Shown here in pieces: positions 28,355 through 40,459 of a DNA stretch of 64,000 bases. The notes under the pieces are model-generated. The model saw only the letters and a program-made list of their open reading frames with translations. It was not told where the DNA came from and did not search any database. Both the position numbers and the translations under genes were made by a program. The stretch is from Hyphomicrobiales bacterium (GTDB lineage Bacteria > Pseudomonadota > Alphaproteobacteria > Rhizobiales > Rhizobiaceae), in contig UCKM01000031.1 of NCBI GenBank assembly GCA_900473175.1, forward strand, positions 1 through 64,000. The letters run 5' to 3'. Within the stretch, counting starts at the first letter, position 1; every line of letters starts with the position of its first letter.

Positions 28355-29674
28355 ATGAGTGATCCGGCCATCAGTATCGACCGGGCTCGCGCTTCCGAAC
28401 TCGGTCTCGTTGCCAGGTTCTTCAAGGCGACCGAGCTCGATACCCGCCTTCTCGGCATGATCGGAGCGTTGGTCATCATCTGGCTCGCCTTCCAGATTCT
28501 CACCGGCGGCCTGGTCAACGGCCAGTTCCTGACACCGCGCAATCTGTGGAACCTGTCAGTACAAACCTCATCTATCGCCGTTATGGCGACGGGAATGGTG
28601 CTGATCATCGTCACCCGCAATATCGACCTTTCTGTCGGCTCGGTCCTTGGCTTTGTCGGCATGATCATGGGTGTCACCCAGGCCGAAATCTTGCCAAAGC
28701 TCATTGGCTTCGAACAACCCTTTACCTGGATCATTTCGCTTGGCCTTGGCATTGTTGTCGGAGCGCTCATCGGCGGCTTCCAGGGCTTTGTCATTGCCTT
28801 TCTTGGCGTGCCGGCATTCATCGTCACGCTCGGCGGCCTTCTGGTCTGGCGCGGCGCTGCTTGGTGGGTCACGTCCGGCCGCACAGTAGCACCGATGGAC
28901 TCGACCTTCCGTCTCATGGGCGGCGGTCCCGAGGGCTCGATCGGCGCAACCTGGAGCTGGGTCGTTGCCGCGGTCGCCTGCTTTGCCATCATCGGCATGG
29001 TCGTCAATAGCCGGCGCCAGCGCAAGCGCTTCAACTTCCCGCGCCGCCCGGTTTGGGCAGAGGCCCTGATGGCTGCTATCGGCTGCAGCCTCGTCCTTGG
29101 CGCAATCTCGATCGCCAACCATTACTATTGGCCAATTGGTATCGTGCGCAAATATGCTGAAGCCAACAATATCACCGTTCCGGATGGCGGCCTGTTCATC
29201 CCGCACGGCATCGCAATTCCGGTGCTTATCGCAGTTGCGACCGGGATCATCATGACCTTCGTGACCACCCGCACCCGGTTTGGCCGCTACGTTTTTGCCA
29301 TGGGCGGCAACCCGGAAGCTGCGGACCTTGCCGGCATCAACACCCGTTGGGTGACGATGAAGATTTTCATCATCATGGGCATTCTCTGCGCCATTGCCGG
29401 CGCCATATCTACGGCGCGCCTGAATGCGGCAACCAATGCGCAGGGCACGCTCGACGAGCTCATGACCATCGCTGCGGCTGTTATCGGCGGCACATCGCTT
29501 GCCGGCGGTGTCGGCACGATTGCCGGTGCCATGATCGGCGCCTTGCTCATGCAGTCACTGAATTCCGGCATGGTGATGCTCGGCCTCGAAACACCGTTGC
29601 AGAACATCGTCGTCGGCATCGTTCTTGTCGTTGCAGTCTGGCTCGACACGATCTATCGCCGCCGGACGGCTTAA
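28355..29674 (+). CDS. xylH: D-xylose ABC transporter permease
   Basis: This 439-residue BPD/AraH-type permease has ten or more hydrophobic segments. The RbsC-family region is [19 protein letters not shown] near the N-terminal third and [14 protein letters not shown] in the last third, followed by [19 protein letters not shown]. It forms the channel for XylF-delivered xylose. GGGAGAA lies ahead of the ATG; xylG follows after 13 bases. Confidence 0.95.
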   Translation: MSDPAISIDRARASELGLVARFFKATELDTRLLGMIGALVIIWLAFQILTGGLVNGQFLTPRNLWNLSVQTSSIAVMATGMVLIIVTRNIDLSVGSVLGFVGMIMGVTQAEILPKLIGFEQPFTWIISLGLGIVVGALIGGFQGFVIAFLGVPAFIVTLGGLLVWRGAAWWVTSGRTVAPMDSTFRLMGGGPEGSIGATWSWVVAAVACFAIIGMVVNSRRQRKRFNFPRRPVWAEALMAAIGCSLVLGAISIANHYYWPIGIVRKYAEANNITVPDGGLFIPHGIAIPVLIAVATGIIMTFVTTRTRFGRYVFAMGGNPEAADLAGINTRWVTMKIFIIMGILCAIAGAISTARLNAATNAQGTLDELMTIAAAVIGGTSLAGGVGTIAGAMIGALLMQSLNSGMVMLGLETPLQNIVVGIVLVVAVWLDTIYRRRTA

Positions 29675-29687
29675 GGGAGGAAAGATC

Positions 29688-30467
29688 ATGACAGATACAC
29701 AGACCCCTCTCGTCGACATGGAAAATATTTCGATTGCTTTCGGCGGTATCCGGGCGGTCGATGGCGCTTCCGTCAATCTGTACCCTGGCGAGGTCGTAGC
29801 GCTTCTCGGGCACAATGGCGCCGGCAAATCGACGCTGATCAAGATCCTCTCGGGTGCCTACAAGCGCGATAGCGGCACCATCAAGGTCAACGGTGAGGAC
29901 GCAGCAATCAGCAACCCGCGCGATGCCAAAGCCTATGGCATCGAGACGATCTACCAAACGCTTGCCTTGGCCGACAATGTCGATACGGCGGCCAATCTTT
30001 ATCTCGGCCGCGAACTGATGACGCCATGGGGCACACTTGACGATGTGGCGATGGAGCACAGCGCCCGCGAAGTCATGGGCCGTCTCAATCCGCGGTTCCA
30101 GCGGTTCAAGGATCCGGTGAAGGCGCTCTCGGGTGGTCAACGCCAGTCGGTGGCTATCGCCCGCGCTATTCTCTTCAACGCCCGCATCCTGATCATGGAC
30201 GAACCGACGGCGGCGCTAGGACCGCAGGAAACCGCGCAGGTTGGTGAACTTATCAAGCAATTGAAGAGCGAGGGCATCGGCATCTTCCTCATTAGCCATG
30301 ACATTCATGACGTATTCCATCTGGCGGACCGCGTGGCAGTGATGAAGAACGGCCAGGTGGTCGGTACTGCAAAAGTTGGTGACGTGAACGAAGATGAGGT
30401 GCTCGGCATGATCATTCTTGGCAAGTGCCCGCCCGGCGCGGTGCCTGGACCAGGCGCTGTGAACTGA
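29688..30467 (+). CDS. xylG: D-xylose ABC transporter ATP-binding protein, single domain
   Basis: This 259-residue ATPase has Walker [10 protein letters not shown], signature [15 protein letters not shown] and Walker [12 protein letters not shown]. Enterobacterial XylG has two fused ATPase domains of about 510 residues; this one has a single domain and would act as a homodimer, as in the fructose-type (FrcA) transporters of rhizobia. The ATG at 29688 follows AGGGAGGAAA and starts [15 protein letters not shown]. Confidence 0.93.
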   Translation: MTDTQTPLVDMENISIAFGGIRAVDGASVNLYPGEVVALLGHNGAGKSTLIKILSGAYKRDSGTIKVNGEDAAISNPRDAKAYGIETIYQTLALADNVDTAANLYLGRELMTPWGTLDDVAMEHSAREVMGRLNPRFQRFKDPVKALSGGQRQSVAIARAILFNARILIMDEPTAALGPQETAQVGELIKQLKSEGIGIFLISHDIHDVFHLADRVAVMKNGQVVGTAKVGDVNEDEVLGMIILGKCPPGAVPGPGAVN

Positions 30468-30476
30468 TCAGAAAAC

Positions 30477-30502
30477 AAAAGGCCGCTCGAAGCGGCCTTT
30501 TT
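30477..30502. terminator. Bidirectional terminator between xylG and nfu
   Basis: GGCCGCT-CGA-AGCGGCC (30481-30497) is flanked by AAAA and TTTTT, so it works in either direction for the convergent xylG and nfu genes. Confidence 0.88.
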
Positions 30503-30524
30503 CATTCGGTCCAATGTCAGAAAA

Positions 30525-31103
30525 TCAGATGGATTCGACGTGCTGGACTTCCGGCACAAAATGCCTAAGCAGGTTCTGAATCCCATGCTTCAAGGTTGCC
30601 GTCGATGACGGGCAACCTGAGCAGGCGCCCTTCATGTGGAGGAAGACGGTACCGTTTTCATAACCACGGAAGGTAATATCGCCGCCGTCCTGGGCCACGG
30701 CCGGACGCACGCGGGTCTCCAGCAGTTCCTTGATCGTATCAACAATTTCCGTATCGGCGCTGTCAAAGAACTCGCCGTCGGTCTCGCGCTGGGCGCTGTC
30801 GGCAATCTCGGTAACATTGGCCATGACCGGCGCGCCGGACATGAAATGCTCCATGATCGCGCCAAGAATTGCTGGCTTGAGGTGCTGCCATTCCGGCCCG
30901 TCGCTCTTGGTGACGGTGACAAAATCATAGCCGAAGAACACGCCGGTCACGCCGGGAACCGCAAAAATCTTGCCGGCGAGAGGCGAGGCTTCGCCAGCGC
31001 TTGCCGCATCGCGGAAGTCGGCTGTTCCTTCCTCAAGGACCACCTTTCCAGGCAGGAACTTCAAGGTCGCCGGATTCGGCGTTGCTTCAGTCTGGATGAA
31101 CAT
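30525..31103 (-). CDS. NifU-like Fe-S scaffold protein (Nfu family)
   Basis: This 192-residue protein has an N-terminal Nfu domain (MFIQTEATPNPATLKFLPG) and a C-terminal NifU domain whose CxxC (GACSGCPSST) binds a 4Fe-4S cluster between two subunits. It delivers clusters to target enzymes and belongs to general Fe-S maintenance, not nitrogen fixation. It is the promoter-distal end of the minus-strand block with the universal stress protein and trpS. Confidence 0.94.
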   Translation of the reverse strand: MFIQTEATPNPATLKFLPGKVVLEEGTADFRDAASAGEASPLAGKIFAVPGVTGVFFGYDFVTVTKSDGPEWQHLKPAILGAIMEHFMSGAPVMANVTEIADSAQRETDGEFFDSADTEIVDTIKELLETRVRPAVAQDGGDITFRGYENGTVFLHMKGACSGCPSSTATLKHGIQNLLRHFVPEVQHVESI

Positions 31104-31206
31104 GGTCGGATCTCGCGTTGTCTAGTTTAGAATGGTTCAAAGGCGATATAGGCTTTTAAACCCAACTCTTCAAGTCAGGATTATATCACGTTTGGGCGAG
31201 GCCAGC

Positions 31207-31695
31207 TCAGGTAATTGCGTCGATGTCTTCATCGGAGAGATTGTAGGGCACGACCGTCACCGGAATGGAAAATGATTCCCGCCCCGCCAATGATTGCACC
31301 AGCGGTCCAGGGCCTTCCTTGCCGGACCCTGCGGCCAGAACGAGAATGGCGATATCCTGGTCTTCTTCGATCAGCTTCTGGATCTGCTCGGAAGTGATGC
31401 CTTCGCGCACGGCAAGCTCGGACTCGATGCCGATCGTCGCGCGAACGCTCGCCGCGAATTTGCTGAGCGTCGAGTGCGCGCGTTCCTCCGCCTCGGCCCG
31501 CATGATTTGTTCGACACCGAGAAACGCTTGGAAATCGGCAGAATCGATGACGAAGAGCAGCAGAAGCACGCCGCCGGTGGTCTTGGCGCGGCGTGACGCA
31601 TAGGCCACCGCCCTTTCACACTCTGGGGTTTCGTCGATGACGGCCAGAAATTTGCGGCGGTGGCCGGCTTCGCGGCTGAGACGTTTTGATACCAT
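31207..31695 (-). CDS. Universal stress protein, UspA family
   Basis: A single Usp domain in 162 residues: an N-terminal beta strand (KFLAVIDETPECERAVAYAS) and the C-terminal glycine-rich ATP-binding pattern (LAAGSGKEGPGPLVQSLAG then SIPVTVVP), so it is probably the ATP-binding type. Such proteins help cells through starvation and other stress. It lies between trpS and nfu on the same strand. Confidence 0.9.
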   Translation of the reverse strand: MVSKRLSREAGHRRKFLAVIDETPECERAVAYASRRAKTTGGVLLLLFVIDSADFQAFLGVEQIMRAEAEERAHSTLSKFAASVRATIGIESELAVREGITSEQIQKLIEEDQDIAILVLAAGSGKEGPGPLVQSLAGRESFSIPVTVVPYNLSDEDIDAIT

Positions 31696-31747
31696 GTTTG
31701 CAACCTGCCCTAACCGGTGATTGTCCGCAACTTAGGCAGTATACGGC

Positions 31748-32827
31748 CTAATCCTGCAGGAAGCCCATAATATCACGCACATTGCGCAGCGTCTTCTCGG
31801 CTTGCACGCTCGCGCGCTCGCCGCCGTCCTTCAGCACCTGGTCGACATAACCGGCATCTGCCGCGATCCGGCGCATTTCGGCGGCGATCGGCGCAAGTTT
31901 TTCGACCGCAAGGTCGGCGAGAGCCGGTTTGAACACGGAAAATTGCTGACCACCGAAGTCGCTGATCACCTTTGCCTTGTCGCTGTCGATCAGCGCCGCA
32001 TAGATCCCGACGAGGTTGTCGGCTTCCGGCCGGTCTTTCAGACCGTCGACGTCGGATGGCAAGGGCTCTGAATCTGTCTTTGCCTTGCGGATCTTTTTCG
32101 AGATCGTATCCGCGTCATCGATGAGGTTGATACGCGAAAGGTCAGATGGGTCTGACTTCGACATTTTCTTGGTGCCGTCGCGCAGGCTCATTACGCGCGC
32201 CGCGGGACCGCCGATGACCGGCTCGGTCAGCGGGAAGAAACTCGCAATCGTCTCATCGCCCGATTGCGTCTCGACGCCGAGGCCGAGCTCTGCGATCCGG
32301 TCAGAGAAGTCGGTGTTGAATTTCTGCGCGATGTCGCGCGTCAGTTCGAGGTGCTGCTTCTGGTCTTCGCCAACGGGAACATGTGTTGCCCGGTAGGCGA
32401 GAATGTCGGCTGCCATCAGGTTCGGGTAGGTGAAGAGTCCGACGGATGCGTTCTCGCGGTCCTTGCCGGCCTTGTCCTTGAACTGAGTCATGCGATTCAA
32501 CCAGCCCATGCGGGCGACGCAATTGAAGATCCACGCAAGCTCGGCGTGCTGATGCACACGACTCTGGTTGAAGACGATGTGTTTCCTGGGGTCGATGCCC
32601 GATGCAAGGAAGGCCGCCGTGACTTCCCGGGTGTTGCGCATCAGCTCGGCAGGGCCGCCCCAGACCGAAAGAGGCTGGGTTATCGCGTGCTGATCCACGA
32701 CGCAATAGATACAATTGTAATCTTCCTGCAAAGCAACCCAACGCCGGATCGCACCCAGATAGTTGCCGAGATGCAGATTGCCGGTGGGCTGGACACCGGA
32801 AAAGACGAGCTGTTCAAATGTGCTCAT
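31748..32827 (-). CDS. trpS: Tryptophanyl-tRNA synthetase
   Basis: This 359-residue class I synthetase has the HIGH-type motif as [10 protein letters not shown] (about residues 14-23) and the KMSKS loop as [10 protein letters not shown]. It charges tRNA-Trp. The ATG at 32827 is followed by the standard N-terminus ([16 protein letters not shown]). It lies downstream of murJ on the minus strand, separated by about 220 bases with no other gene seen. Confidence 0.97.
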   Translation of the reverse strand: MSTFEQLVFSGVQPTGNLHLGNYLGAIRRWVALQEDYNCIYCVVDQHAITQPLSVWGGPAELMRNTREVTAAFLASGIDPRKHIVFNQSRVHQHAELAWIFNCVARMGWLNRMTQFKDKAGKDRENASVGLFTYPNLMAADILAYRATHVPVGEDQKQHLELTRDIAQKFNTDFSDRIAELGLGVETQSGDETIASFFPLTEPVIGGPAARVMSLRDGTKKMSKSDPSDLSRINLIDDADTISKKIRKAKTDSEPLPSDVDGLKDRPEADNLVGIYAALIDSDKAKVISDFGGQQFSVFKPALADLAVEKLAPIAAEMRRIAADAGYVDQVLKDGGERASVQAEKTLRNVRDIMGFLQD

Positions 32828-33050
32828 GAATCGTCCTTGATCGTTCGGGGATCGGGCCTGGCAAGCGCCGATGGCAATGAAGTGGCGGTTTTGGCAGAGC
32901 CACGCGCAGTATTCAAGCCTTAGGGCCCTATTTTAGCTGCACGAGGTCCTGTTTGTTCCCCGCGGAGGTCTCTTGGAAAACTGGAAAGCCGCCATCGCTC
33001 TGTCGCAAGGTTCCTCGAGAGAAATTCACACCGGCTTCACCACCACCGGC

Positions 33051-34649
33051 TCACCGAGTGACATCCTCTGGCGAGATTTCCGGCGCCTTTGCGCCGCGCT
33101 TCACATTGCGGCGGATCATGGCGAGGCTGGCGCCCCCGGTTCCGAAGGCGAGAGCGAAATAAAGTATCATCGATAGCGCAATGAGCAACATGACTGCGAT
33201 GGCTTGCGTATGCAGTGGCGCGTGCGGCGCGAGCGCCGGACCCATCCACACAATCGCATAGTAAAGCGCAATGCCCATGAGGCCGGCTGAGATCAAAAGG
33301 CGCGGTATGCGGGTGAGGAGGGGAATGTCGCGGCCCCAATGGCCTCGCCAGACAAGTGTCCCGAACAGCAACAGCGCGTTGGTCCATCCAGCGGCGACTT
33401 CGGCGGTTGCGATGCCTGTCTCCGCCATGATCGGGAACAGCGTCAGCGCCAGCGAGACATTCACCACCACGGCGATCGCGGCAAAGATCATTGGCGTTCT
33501 TGTATCCTCACGCGCGAAGAAACCGGGCAGGAAAGCCTTGATCAGGACGAAGGCAGGCAGGCCAAGACCGTAGATGGCAAGAATATTGCCGACCGTGTGG
33601 GTAGAGGTGGGCGAGAAATTGCCACGCTCGTAGAGCAGGCGGACGATCGGTTCCGACATCACCAGCAGCGCCGCTGCGGCAGGAAGCGTAAGGAACAGTG
33701 TGAACTCCACCGAGCGGTTCTGCAGGCTTCCGGCTTCCTTCACATTGCCTGAGCGCAGCGCGCGCGCCAGTTCCGGCAAAAGGACCGTCGCGACCGCGAT
33801 GCCGACCACGCCGAGCGGCAGTTGATAGATGCGGTCGGCGTAGGCGAGCGAAGAAATCGCCCCCGATTTGGCCGATGCGATATTGGTGTTGATCAACAGG
33901 TTGATCTGGGTGATGCCGCCGGTGACGGCGGCGGGCAGAGCCAGCACCAGCAGGCGTTTGACGTTTTTGGTGAGATGCGGCAGCCGGAACCCGATGGAGA
34001 TACCGGCATTACGCACGGCGAACCAGACAATGGCAAGCTGAACCACGCCCGAGATCATGACACCCCAGGAGAGGCCGTAGCCTACCTGTTTGCCGTCCAG
34101 TCCGGTCAGCCAGGCATAACCGAGTACACCGATCAGAATGACATTCAGGAAGACCGGCGCAATTGCCGCGGCGAAATAACGGTGCAGGGAGTTCAGCATG
34201 CCGCTCATCATCGCCGCCAGCGACATGCAGGCGAGATAGGGAAACATGATGATTGCCATGCGCACCGTATTGTCGAACTTCATCGGATCTTCGACGAAGC
34301 CTGGTGCGATGACGAAGCGCACGATCAGCGGCATCGAGACTTCCATCAGGATCGTCAAAGTGAGCAGGACCGTGAAGAGCACGCCGAACACCTCCTCGGA
34401 AAAGCGGCGTGCACCATCCAAACCGTTTGCCTCGATCTCCTTGGCGAACAGGGGCACAAAGGCGGCATTGAATGCGCCTTCGGCAAAGAGGCGACGAAAC
34501 GTGTTGGGAAAACGAAATGCCGCATTGAAGGCGTCGGCAATCGGACCGGTTCCCAAGGCGCTCGCCATCAGCATCTCGCGTGTAAAGCCGAAAACGCGGC
34601 TCATCAGCGTGCCGGATGCGACCGTCGCGAACTTCTTGACCAGACTCAT
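33051..34649 (-). CDS. murJ: Lipid II flippase MurJ (MviN family)
   Basis: This 532-residue polytopic MATE-like membrane protein starts SLVKKFATVASGTLMSRVFGF, the MviN landmark, with conserved REMLMASALGTGPIADAFNA and about 14 hydrophobic segments. It moves lipid II across the inner membrane for peptidoglycan synthesis. It follows glnD by 37 bases, a gene order common in alphaproteobacteria. Confidence 0.95.
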   Translation of the reverse strand: MSLVKKFATVASGTLMSRVFGFTREMLMASALGTGPIADAFNAAFRFPNTFRRLFAEGAFNAAFVPLFAKEIEANGLDGARRFSEEVFGVLFTVLLTLTILMEVSMPLIVRFVIAPGFVEDPMKFDNTVRMAIIMFPYLACMSLAAMMSGMLNSLHRYFAAAIAPVFLNVILIGVLGYAWLTGLDGKQVGYGLSWGVMISGVVQLAIVWFAVRNAGISIGFRLPHLTKNVKRLLVLALPAAVTGGITQINLLINTNIASAKSGAISSLAYADRIYQLPLGVVGIAVATVLLPELARALRSGNVKEAGSLQNRSVEFTLFLTLPAAAALLVMSEPIVRLLYERGNFSPTSTHTVGNILAIYGLGLPAFVLIKAFLPGFFAREDTRTPMIFAAIAVVVNVSLALTLFPIMAETGIATAEVAAGWTNALLLFGTLVWRGHWGRDIPLLTRIPRLLISAGLMGIALYYAIVWMGPALAPHAPLHTQAIAVMLLIALSMILYFALAFGTGGASLAMIRRNVKRGAKAPEISPEDVTR

Positions 34650-34686
34650 ATCTGTTCCAAATCTCGACTGTACATGGGTCTTGGCT

Positions 34687-37500
34687 CTATTCCGCCGTCA
34701 TGAGAATGTTCTGCCGTTGCGGCTGGGCCGTCGTTATGTCGCCTTCGCCAAAAAGGGCAAGCATCTTCTTGCGGATGCGGTTCTGCCGCGCCGTATTGGT
34801 CACCTGCTGGCCAACCAGGTCGGTCACGTAGAAAACGTCGATGACCTTTTCGCCGAATGTGGTGACATGGGCGGAAGCGATATCGAGTGACAGGTCGGAA
34901 ATGATGCCGGTTATCTCCGACAAAAGGCCGGGGCGATCCAGCCCCTCCACCTCGATGACCGTGAACTTGTTCGACAGCATATTGTTGATTTCGACACGTG
35001 GCGCTATCCGGAACGCCTTGACCGCGCGTTTCGGTTTGGTTCGGGACGCCAGCATTTCCGGCAAATAGGACTTTCCGGACAGGACGTCCTCGATCAATTT
35101 GCCGACGCGCACGGCCCGGCGCCGTTCGTCCTCGTCGGTCGGAAACTCCCGGCTGATGAGAATCGTATCGAGCGCCCTGCCGTCGCTGGTCGTGAAGATC
35201 TGCGCGTCGACGATGTTTGCTCCTGCCGCCGCACAGGCACCGGCAATGATCGAAAGCAGGCGCGGATGATCCGGCGAGAGCACCGTGATTTCTGTCACGC
35301 CCTCAAAATCATGAGTTTTCACCATAGTCGCCAATGCCTTGCCGCCTGCATCGGTTTCGCGCACGAAATTGGCATGGCGGATCTGGTCATCGAGGCTGAC
35401 AGTCAGGAGATAATTCTGGTAATGCAGGCCGAGATAGGCCTGACGCTCCACCTGCGGCCACGACGACAGGGCATAGTCCAGCTGCGCGCGGGCGTGCTCG
35501 GTACGCTCCTTGCGCGGAACTTCGGAGAAGCCGCCCGTCAGCATCAATTCCGTTTCGTAGAAGAGATTGCGCAGGAGTTGGCCTTTCCAGCCATTCCAGA
35601 CGCCGGGTCCCACCGCCTTGATGTCGCATATGGTCAGAATCAGCAGCAGCTTCATCCGGTCGAGCGTCTGCACGATCTCGGCGAAATCTTCGATCGTCTT
35701 GCGGTCGTTGAGATCGCGCGACTGCGCCACCCTGCTCATCGTCAAATGCTGTTCGACAAGCCAGGCGACGGTTTCCGTATCGGCCTTGGAGAGACCAAGA
35801 CGTGGACAAAGGCGACGCGCGATACGCGATCCGGCAATGGAATGGTCTTCCGGCCGCCCCTTGGCAATATCGTGCAGCAGAAGGGCAACATAGAGCAGTT
35901 GCCGATCCTTGCGCAGACCCGGCATGATCTGATTGGCGAGCGGATGCTCCTGGCCGAGATCGCCGTGATCGATTTCCGACATGACGGCGATGCAGCGCAA
36001 AAGGTGCTCATCGACCGTGTAGTGATGATACATGTTGAACTGCATCATCGCGACGATCTTGCCGAAATCGGGGATGAACTTGCCGAGAACGCCGGATTCG
36101 TTCATGCGCCGCAGGATCAGCTCCGGGTTGCGCTCGGACGTAAGGATTTCGAGAAACAAACGGTTGGCTTCGGGATTTTCGCGAAGATCGGTCTTGATAA
36201 GCGAGAGCGAGCGCGTCACCAGCTGCATCGCGTCCGGATGAAACTCGAGGCCGTGTTCGTCGGCCAGATGGAACAGGCGGATCAGGTTGATCGGGTCCTT
36301 GCGGAACACATCGTCATTGGCGGTGGTGATGCGGTGGTTGTCGACGACGAAATCGCTGGTGCCGGGCAACTTGCGCTTACGCCGCGAAAAAGTGAGGAAT
36401 ATCCGGTTGAAGCCGGGTACGTGCTTGGCCTGCTCTTCCTCCAGCGCTGCGCAGATAATGCGCGTCAGGTCACCGACTTCTTTGGCGACCAGAAAGTAAT
36501 GCTTCATGAAGCGTTCGACGTCGCGCTGGCCGGGGTGGGCCGTATAGCCAAGCCGCCGCGCGATTTCGCTTTGAATATCAAATGAAAGCCGTTCCTCTGC
36601 CTTGCCGGTAAGGAAATGCATGTGGCAGCGTACCGCCCACAGCAGATCTTCCGCCTTCTGGAAGATCTTGTGCTCGGCGCGCGAGAGAACGCCTAGCGTC
36701 ACAAGCTCGTCGCTCGTCTTTACCCGGTAGTAGTACTTCGCGATCCAGAACAGTGTGTGCAGATCACGCTGTCCACCCTTGCCTTCCTTGACGTTGGGTT
36801 CGACCAGATAACGCGTCGCTCCGGCCTTGCGGTTGCGCGCATCACGCTCGGCGAGTTTTGCCTCGATGAATTGCGGGCCGGTTCCCTTGACCACCTCGTC
36901 GTCGAAACGCTGTACCAGCTTGGCGAAAAGCTCCTCATTGCCGCAAAGATAGCGCGCATCGAGAATGCTGGTCCGGATCGTCATGTCCGCCAGCGACAGC
37001 CGGATCGACTCGTCAAGGTTGCGCGTGGCATGGCCGACCTTCAGGCCCGCGTCCCACAGCATATAAAGCATGTACTCGACCACCTGTTCGCCCCAAGGGG
37101 TCTGCTTGTACGGCAGGAGGAAGAGGAGATCGATATCCGAGCCGGGAGCAAGAGCGCCGCGCCCATAGCCGCCGACGGCGACAATACTCATGCGTTCCGC
37201 AGTGGACGGGTTTATCGCCGGATAGACATGTGCAACGGCGAATTCGTAGAGCGCGGCGATGATCTGGTCCATGAGCCAGGAAAGCCGCATGGCGCACCGC
37301 GTGCCGCCGGCATCCTTCATCAGGAGCTCTTCCGCGTTCCGCCGGCCGGACGCCAAAGTTTGCTTCACAAGCTGCAATACGTCATTTCGATCGACGGATG
37401 CAGCCCCTTTAATCTTCGCTACCTTGACCAGATCTTCAAACTGCCGATGAAGCGTGGTTGGGTCGATGATCTGTTCCAGTTTCAGGTCTGAGGCGTTCAT
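34687..37500 (-). CDS. glnD: PII uridylyltransferase / uridylyl-removing enzyme
   Basis: This nitrogen sensor of 937 residues has an N-terminal nucleotidyltransferase with [19 protein letters not shown] (GSDxD active site), a middle HD domain ([14 protein letters not shown]) and two C-terminal ACT domains ([18 protein letters not shown] and [18 protein letters not shown]) that sense glutamine. It uridylylates PII when nitrogen is scarce and removes the group when glutamine is plentiful. I use ATG 37500; a GTG two codons earlier is also open. rpoN and ptsN, two related regulators, lie elsewhere in the window. Confidence 0.97.
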   Translation of the reverse strand: MNASDLKLEQIIDPTTLHRQFEDLVKVAKIKGAASVDRNDVLQLVKQTLASGRRNAEELLMKDAGGTRCAMRLSWLMDQIIAALYEFAVAHVYPAINPSTAERMSIVAVGGYGRGALAPGSDIDLLFLLPYKQTPWGEQVVEYMLYMLWDAGLKVGHATRNLDESIRLSLADMTIRTSILDARYLCGNEELFAKLVQRFDDEVVKGTGPQFIEAKLAERDARNRKAGATRYLVEPNVKEGKGGQRDLHTLFWIAKYYYRVKTSDELVTLGVLSRAEHKIFQKAEDLLWAVRCHMHFLTGKAEERLSFDIQSEIARRLGYTAHPGQRDVERFMKHYFLVAKEVGDLTRIICAALEEEQAKHVPGFNRIFLTFSRRKRKLPGTSDFVVDNHRITTANDDVFRKDPINLIRLFHLADEHGLEFHPDAMQLVTRSLSLIKTDLRENPEANRLFLEILTSERNPELILRRMNESGVLGKFIPDFGKIVAMMQFNMYHHYTVDEHLLRCIAVMSEIDHGDLGQEHPLANQIMPGLRKDRQLLYVALLLHDIAKGRPEDHSIAGSRIARRLCPRLGLSKADTETVAWLVEQHLTMSRVAQSRDLNDRKTIEDFAEIVQTLDRMKLLLILTICDIKAVGPGVWNGWKGQLLRNLFYETELMLTGGFSEVPRKERTEHARAQLDYALSSWPQVERQAYLGLHYQNYLLTVSLDDQIRHANFVRETDAGGKALATMVKTHDFEGVTEITVLSPDHPRLLSIIAGACAAAGANIVDAQIFTTSDGRALDTILISREFPTDEDERRRAVRVGKLIEDVLSGKSYLPEMLASRTKPKRAVKAFRIAPRVEINNMLSNKFTVIEVEGLDRPGLLSEITGIISDLSLDIASAHVTTFGEKVIDVFYVTDLVGQQVTNTARQNRIRKKMLALFGEGDITTAQPQRQNILMTAE

Positions 37501-37610
37501 GTACACGACTTTATGGATGACGGCTCGCTATAGCGCGAATTTACTTCAAACGGAATGACTACATTTGAAGCAGGCTTTTTCAGGTAAATTGAGCCAGGCT
37601 GTAAACTAAT

Positions 37611-40340
37611 TCAGGACGCCGGTTTCGTTGCAATGCCCTTCAGCCGGTAGAGCGCTTCCAGCGCCTCGCGCGGCGTCATCTCATCGGGGTTGAGGCCCGA
37701 TAGGGCGGCAACGAGCGCGCTGTCTTTGCCTTGGGCGGGTTTTGGCGGCTGCCGCTTCACTTCGACCGAGAAGAGCGGCAAGTCGTCGATCAGTTTGTCG
37801 GCCTTGCCGGACGTTTCCCCGGCTTCGAGCTGATGCAGGACGTCGCGAGCACGATTGACGACGGCTTCCGGCAACCCGGCGAGGCGCGCCACCTGAACAC
37901 CATAGGATCGGTCGGCGGCACCCTTGGCGACCTCGTGAAGAAATACAACGTCGCCATCCCATTCCTTCACCCGCATCGTCACATTGCTGAGCCGCTCGAG
38001 TTTCTCCGACAGGGAGGTCATTTCGTGGAAATGCGTGGCGAAGATCGCCCGGCATTGGTTCTTTTCATGCAGATATTCGACAGCTGCCCAGGCAATCGAC
38101 AGGCCATCGAAGGTTGCCGTGCCACGGCCGATTTCGTCGAGGATCACCAGCGAGCGGTCAGTCGCCTGATTGAGGATCGCAGCCGTCTCCACCATCTCGA
38201 CCATGAAGGTAGAACGGCCGCGCGCGAGATCGTCGGAAGCACCGACACGCGAGAACAGGCGATCCACCACCCCGATATGCGCAGAGCCTGCCGGAACGAA
38301 GGAACCCATTTGTGCCATGATGGCGATCAAGGCATTCTGGCGCAGAAACGTGGATTTACCGCCCATGTTCGGGCCGGTGAGCAGCCAGATCGCGCCCTTT
38401 CCCGTGCCTTGCGGCGAAAGATTGCAATCATTGGCGACAAAAGGGTTGGCGGCCTGTTTGCGCAGTGATTGTTCGACCACCGGATGGCGGCCTGCCACAA
38501 TCTCGAAGGCAAGGCTGTCATCGACGGCGGGGCGGCAATAGCCCTGTTCCTCGGCAAGGGCCGCGAGCGAAACCGACACATCGAGCGCTGCAAGTGCGAG
38601 GGCTCCGGTCCGGATCGCATCGGCGCTGGCGATGGTCTCCTCGATCAGCCTGTCGTAGACATCGAGCTCGATGGCAAGGGCGCGTTCTGCGGCATTGGCG
38701 ATCTTGGTTTCCAGTTCCGCCAGTTCGGTGGTTGTGAACCGCATGGCATTGGCAATGGTCTGGCGATGAATGTACTTGCCCTTGGCCTCGACCGTATCGG
38801 TCATGACCGAGGCATTGTTCGCCGTCACTTCGATGAAATAACCCAGAACGTTGTTGTGCTTGATCTTCAGGGACCGGATCCCGGTCGTCTCCGTGTAATC
38901 TGCCTGGAGACCGGCGATGATGCGGCGGGAATGATCGCGCAATGCCCGCATCTCGTCGAGTTCGGCATTGTATGACGGCCGTACAAACCCACCATCGCGT
39001 TTCAGAAGGGGCAATTCATCGGCAAGCGCTGCGTCAAGATGCTGGGGGAAATCCCGCGGTAATTCCCGGAGGCATTCACGCACTTGTGTTAGTTCCGCGG
39101 GCAAAATCTCGTTGCTGAAAAGTTGCGCAATTTCATCCGCCGCCTCAAGGCCGCGGGCGAGGACGCCAAGATCGCGTGGCCCGCCACGCCCGACTGCGAG
39201 TCGTGACAGGGCGCGTGGCATGTCCGGCACGCCCTTCAGCGCCTCCCGCATCAAATCAGCGAGCGGCTGACGCAGGAGGAAAAAAGAGACGGAATCGAGG
39301 CGCTTCGCAATCGCAGCCGGATCGGTCAGAGGGGAAGTCAGGCGTTCCGCCAGCAACCGCGCGCCGCCACCGGTGACAGTGCGGTCGATGGCCTTCAGCA
39401 GACTCCCGTCGCGGTTACCGGACAGGGTGCGCAGCAGCTCAAGATTGGCTCGGGTCGCAGGATCGATGAACAGCGATGAGCCTTCCGATTCGCGTTCCGG
39501 CCGCATCAAGGGCGGGCGCTCGGTGATCTGCGTCTTCTCGACATAGGCGATGGCGCCGGAAATCGCCGAAAGTTCGGCCCGCGAGAACTGGCCAAAGCCG
39601 TCGAGGGTGCCGACGTTGAAATAACGCTGAATGCGATTTTCCGCGGTGGCGCTGTCGAAGAGGCTGGGCGGCTGCGGACTGACGGCGCGCCCGATCACGT
39701 CGAAGACCGGTCGCAGGTCGGGATCGTGGAATACCGGGTCGGCGACGATCAGCTCACGCGGCTCGATGCGCAGGATATCGGCGAGCAAGCGCGTTGCATT
39801 GGTCTCGCTCACGCGGAACATGCCGGTCGAAATGTCGATCCAGGCAAGCGCGAATTGGCCAGAGCCAGCACCTCTCACACGGCCGAGCGTCATCAGATAA
39901 TTGGCCTCGGACGGATCGAGCAGTTTTTCTTCCGTGATCGTGCCGGGTGTAACAAGACGGACGACGTCACGCTTGACGACCGATTTAGAGCCGCGTTTTT
40001 TCGCCTCCGCCGGATCTTCGATCTGCTCGCACACGGCGACGCGAAAGCCGCGTGCAATCAGCTTCTGCAGGTAGTCGTCCGCCGCATGGACGGGCACGCC
40101 GCACATCGGGATATCCTCACCCAAGTGCTTGCCGCGCTTGGTGAGGGTTATGCCAAGGGCACGCGAGGCCTCGACCGCATCATCGAAGAAGAGCTCGTAA
40201 AAATCGCCCATGCGATAGAAGAGCAGGCTTTCGGGGTTCGTCGCCTTGATCTCGATATACTGCTCCATCATCGGCGTTGGACGCGCCAATGGTTCGGCCT
40301 CGTAGGGGGACGGTTCAATGATGGAAGCCAGTTCGGCCAA
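37611..40340 (-). CDS. mutS: DNA mismatch repair protein MutS
   Basis: This 909-residue protein is complete: mismatch-reading F-x-E in [11 protein letters not shown], connector and lever domains, then the ATPase with Walker [11 protein letters not shown] and [12 protein letters not shown]. It detects mismatches and recruits MutL. The start is set at TTG 40340 because AGGAG (40347-40351 on the minus strand) lies six bases upstream; a more distal TTG (40379) would place that site inside the gene, and the first ATG would remove part of the N-terminus before the conserved TPMMEQY. Confidence 0.94.
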   Translation of the reverse strand: MAELASIIEPSPYEAEPLARPTPMMEQYIEIKATNPESLLFYRMGDFYELFFDDAVEASRALGITLTKRGKHLGEDIPMCGVPVHAADDYLQKLIARGFRVAVCEQIEDPAEAKKRGSKSVVKRDVVRLVTPGTITEEKLLDPSEANYLMTLGRVRGAGSGQFALAWIDISTGMFRVSETNATRLLADILRIEPRELIVADPVFHDPDLRPVFDVIGRAVSPQPPSLFDSATAENRIQRYFNVGTLDGFGQFSRAELSAISGAIAYVEKTQITERPPLMRPERESEGSSLFIDPATRANLELLRTLSGNRDGSLLKAIDRTVTGGGARLLAERLTSPLTDPAAIAKRLDSVSFFLLRQPLADLMREALKGVPDMPRALSRLAVGRGGPRDLGVLARGLEAADEIAQLFSNEILPAELTQVRECLRELPRDFPQHLDAALADELPLLKRDGGFVRPSYNAELDEMRALRDHSRRIIAGLQADYTETTGIRSLKIKHNNVLGYFIEVTANNASVMTDTVEAKGKYIHRQTIANAMRFTTTELAELETKIANAAERALAIELDVYDRLIEETIASADAIRTGALALAALDVSVSLAALAEEQGYCRPAVDDSLAFEIVAGRHPVVEQSLRKQAANPFVANDCNLSPQGTGKGAIWLLTGPNMGGKSTFLRQNALIAIMAQMGSFVPAGSAHIGVVDRLFSRVGASDDLARGRSTFMVEMVETAAILNQATDRSLVILDEIGRGTATFDGLSIAWAAVEYLHEKNQCRAIFATHFHEMTSLSEKLERLSNVTMRVKEWDGDVVFLHEVAKGAADRSYGVQVARLAGLPEAVVNRARDVLHQLEAGETSGKADKLIDDLPLFSVEVKRQPPKPAQGKDSALVAALSGLNPDEMTPREALEALYRLKGIATKPAS

Positions 40341-40344
40341 GGTA

Positions 40345-40352
40345 CTCTCCTG
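40345..40352 (-). promoter_or_regulatory. Ribosome binding site deciding the mutS start
   Basis: The minus strand reads CAGGAGAG, ending four bases before TTG 40340, with AGGAG at an optimal six-base spacing. Confidence 0.65.
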
Positions 40353-40459
40353 ATTTGACCGGGGTCCGATCAGGAGCAATCTATTCGCTATCGCGGAATT
40401 TACACACCTCTGCGCAGCGCATCAGTGGCTTTTCTCCACAGATGATCAGCCCTTGTTAG

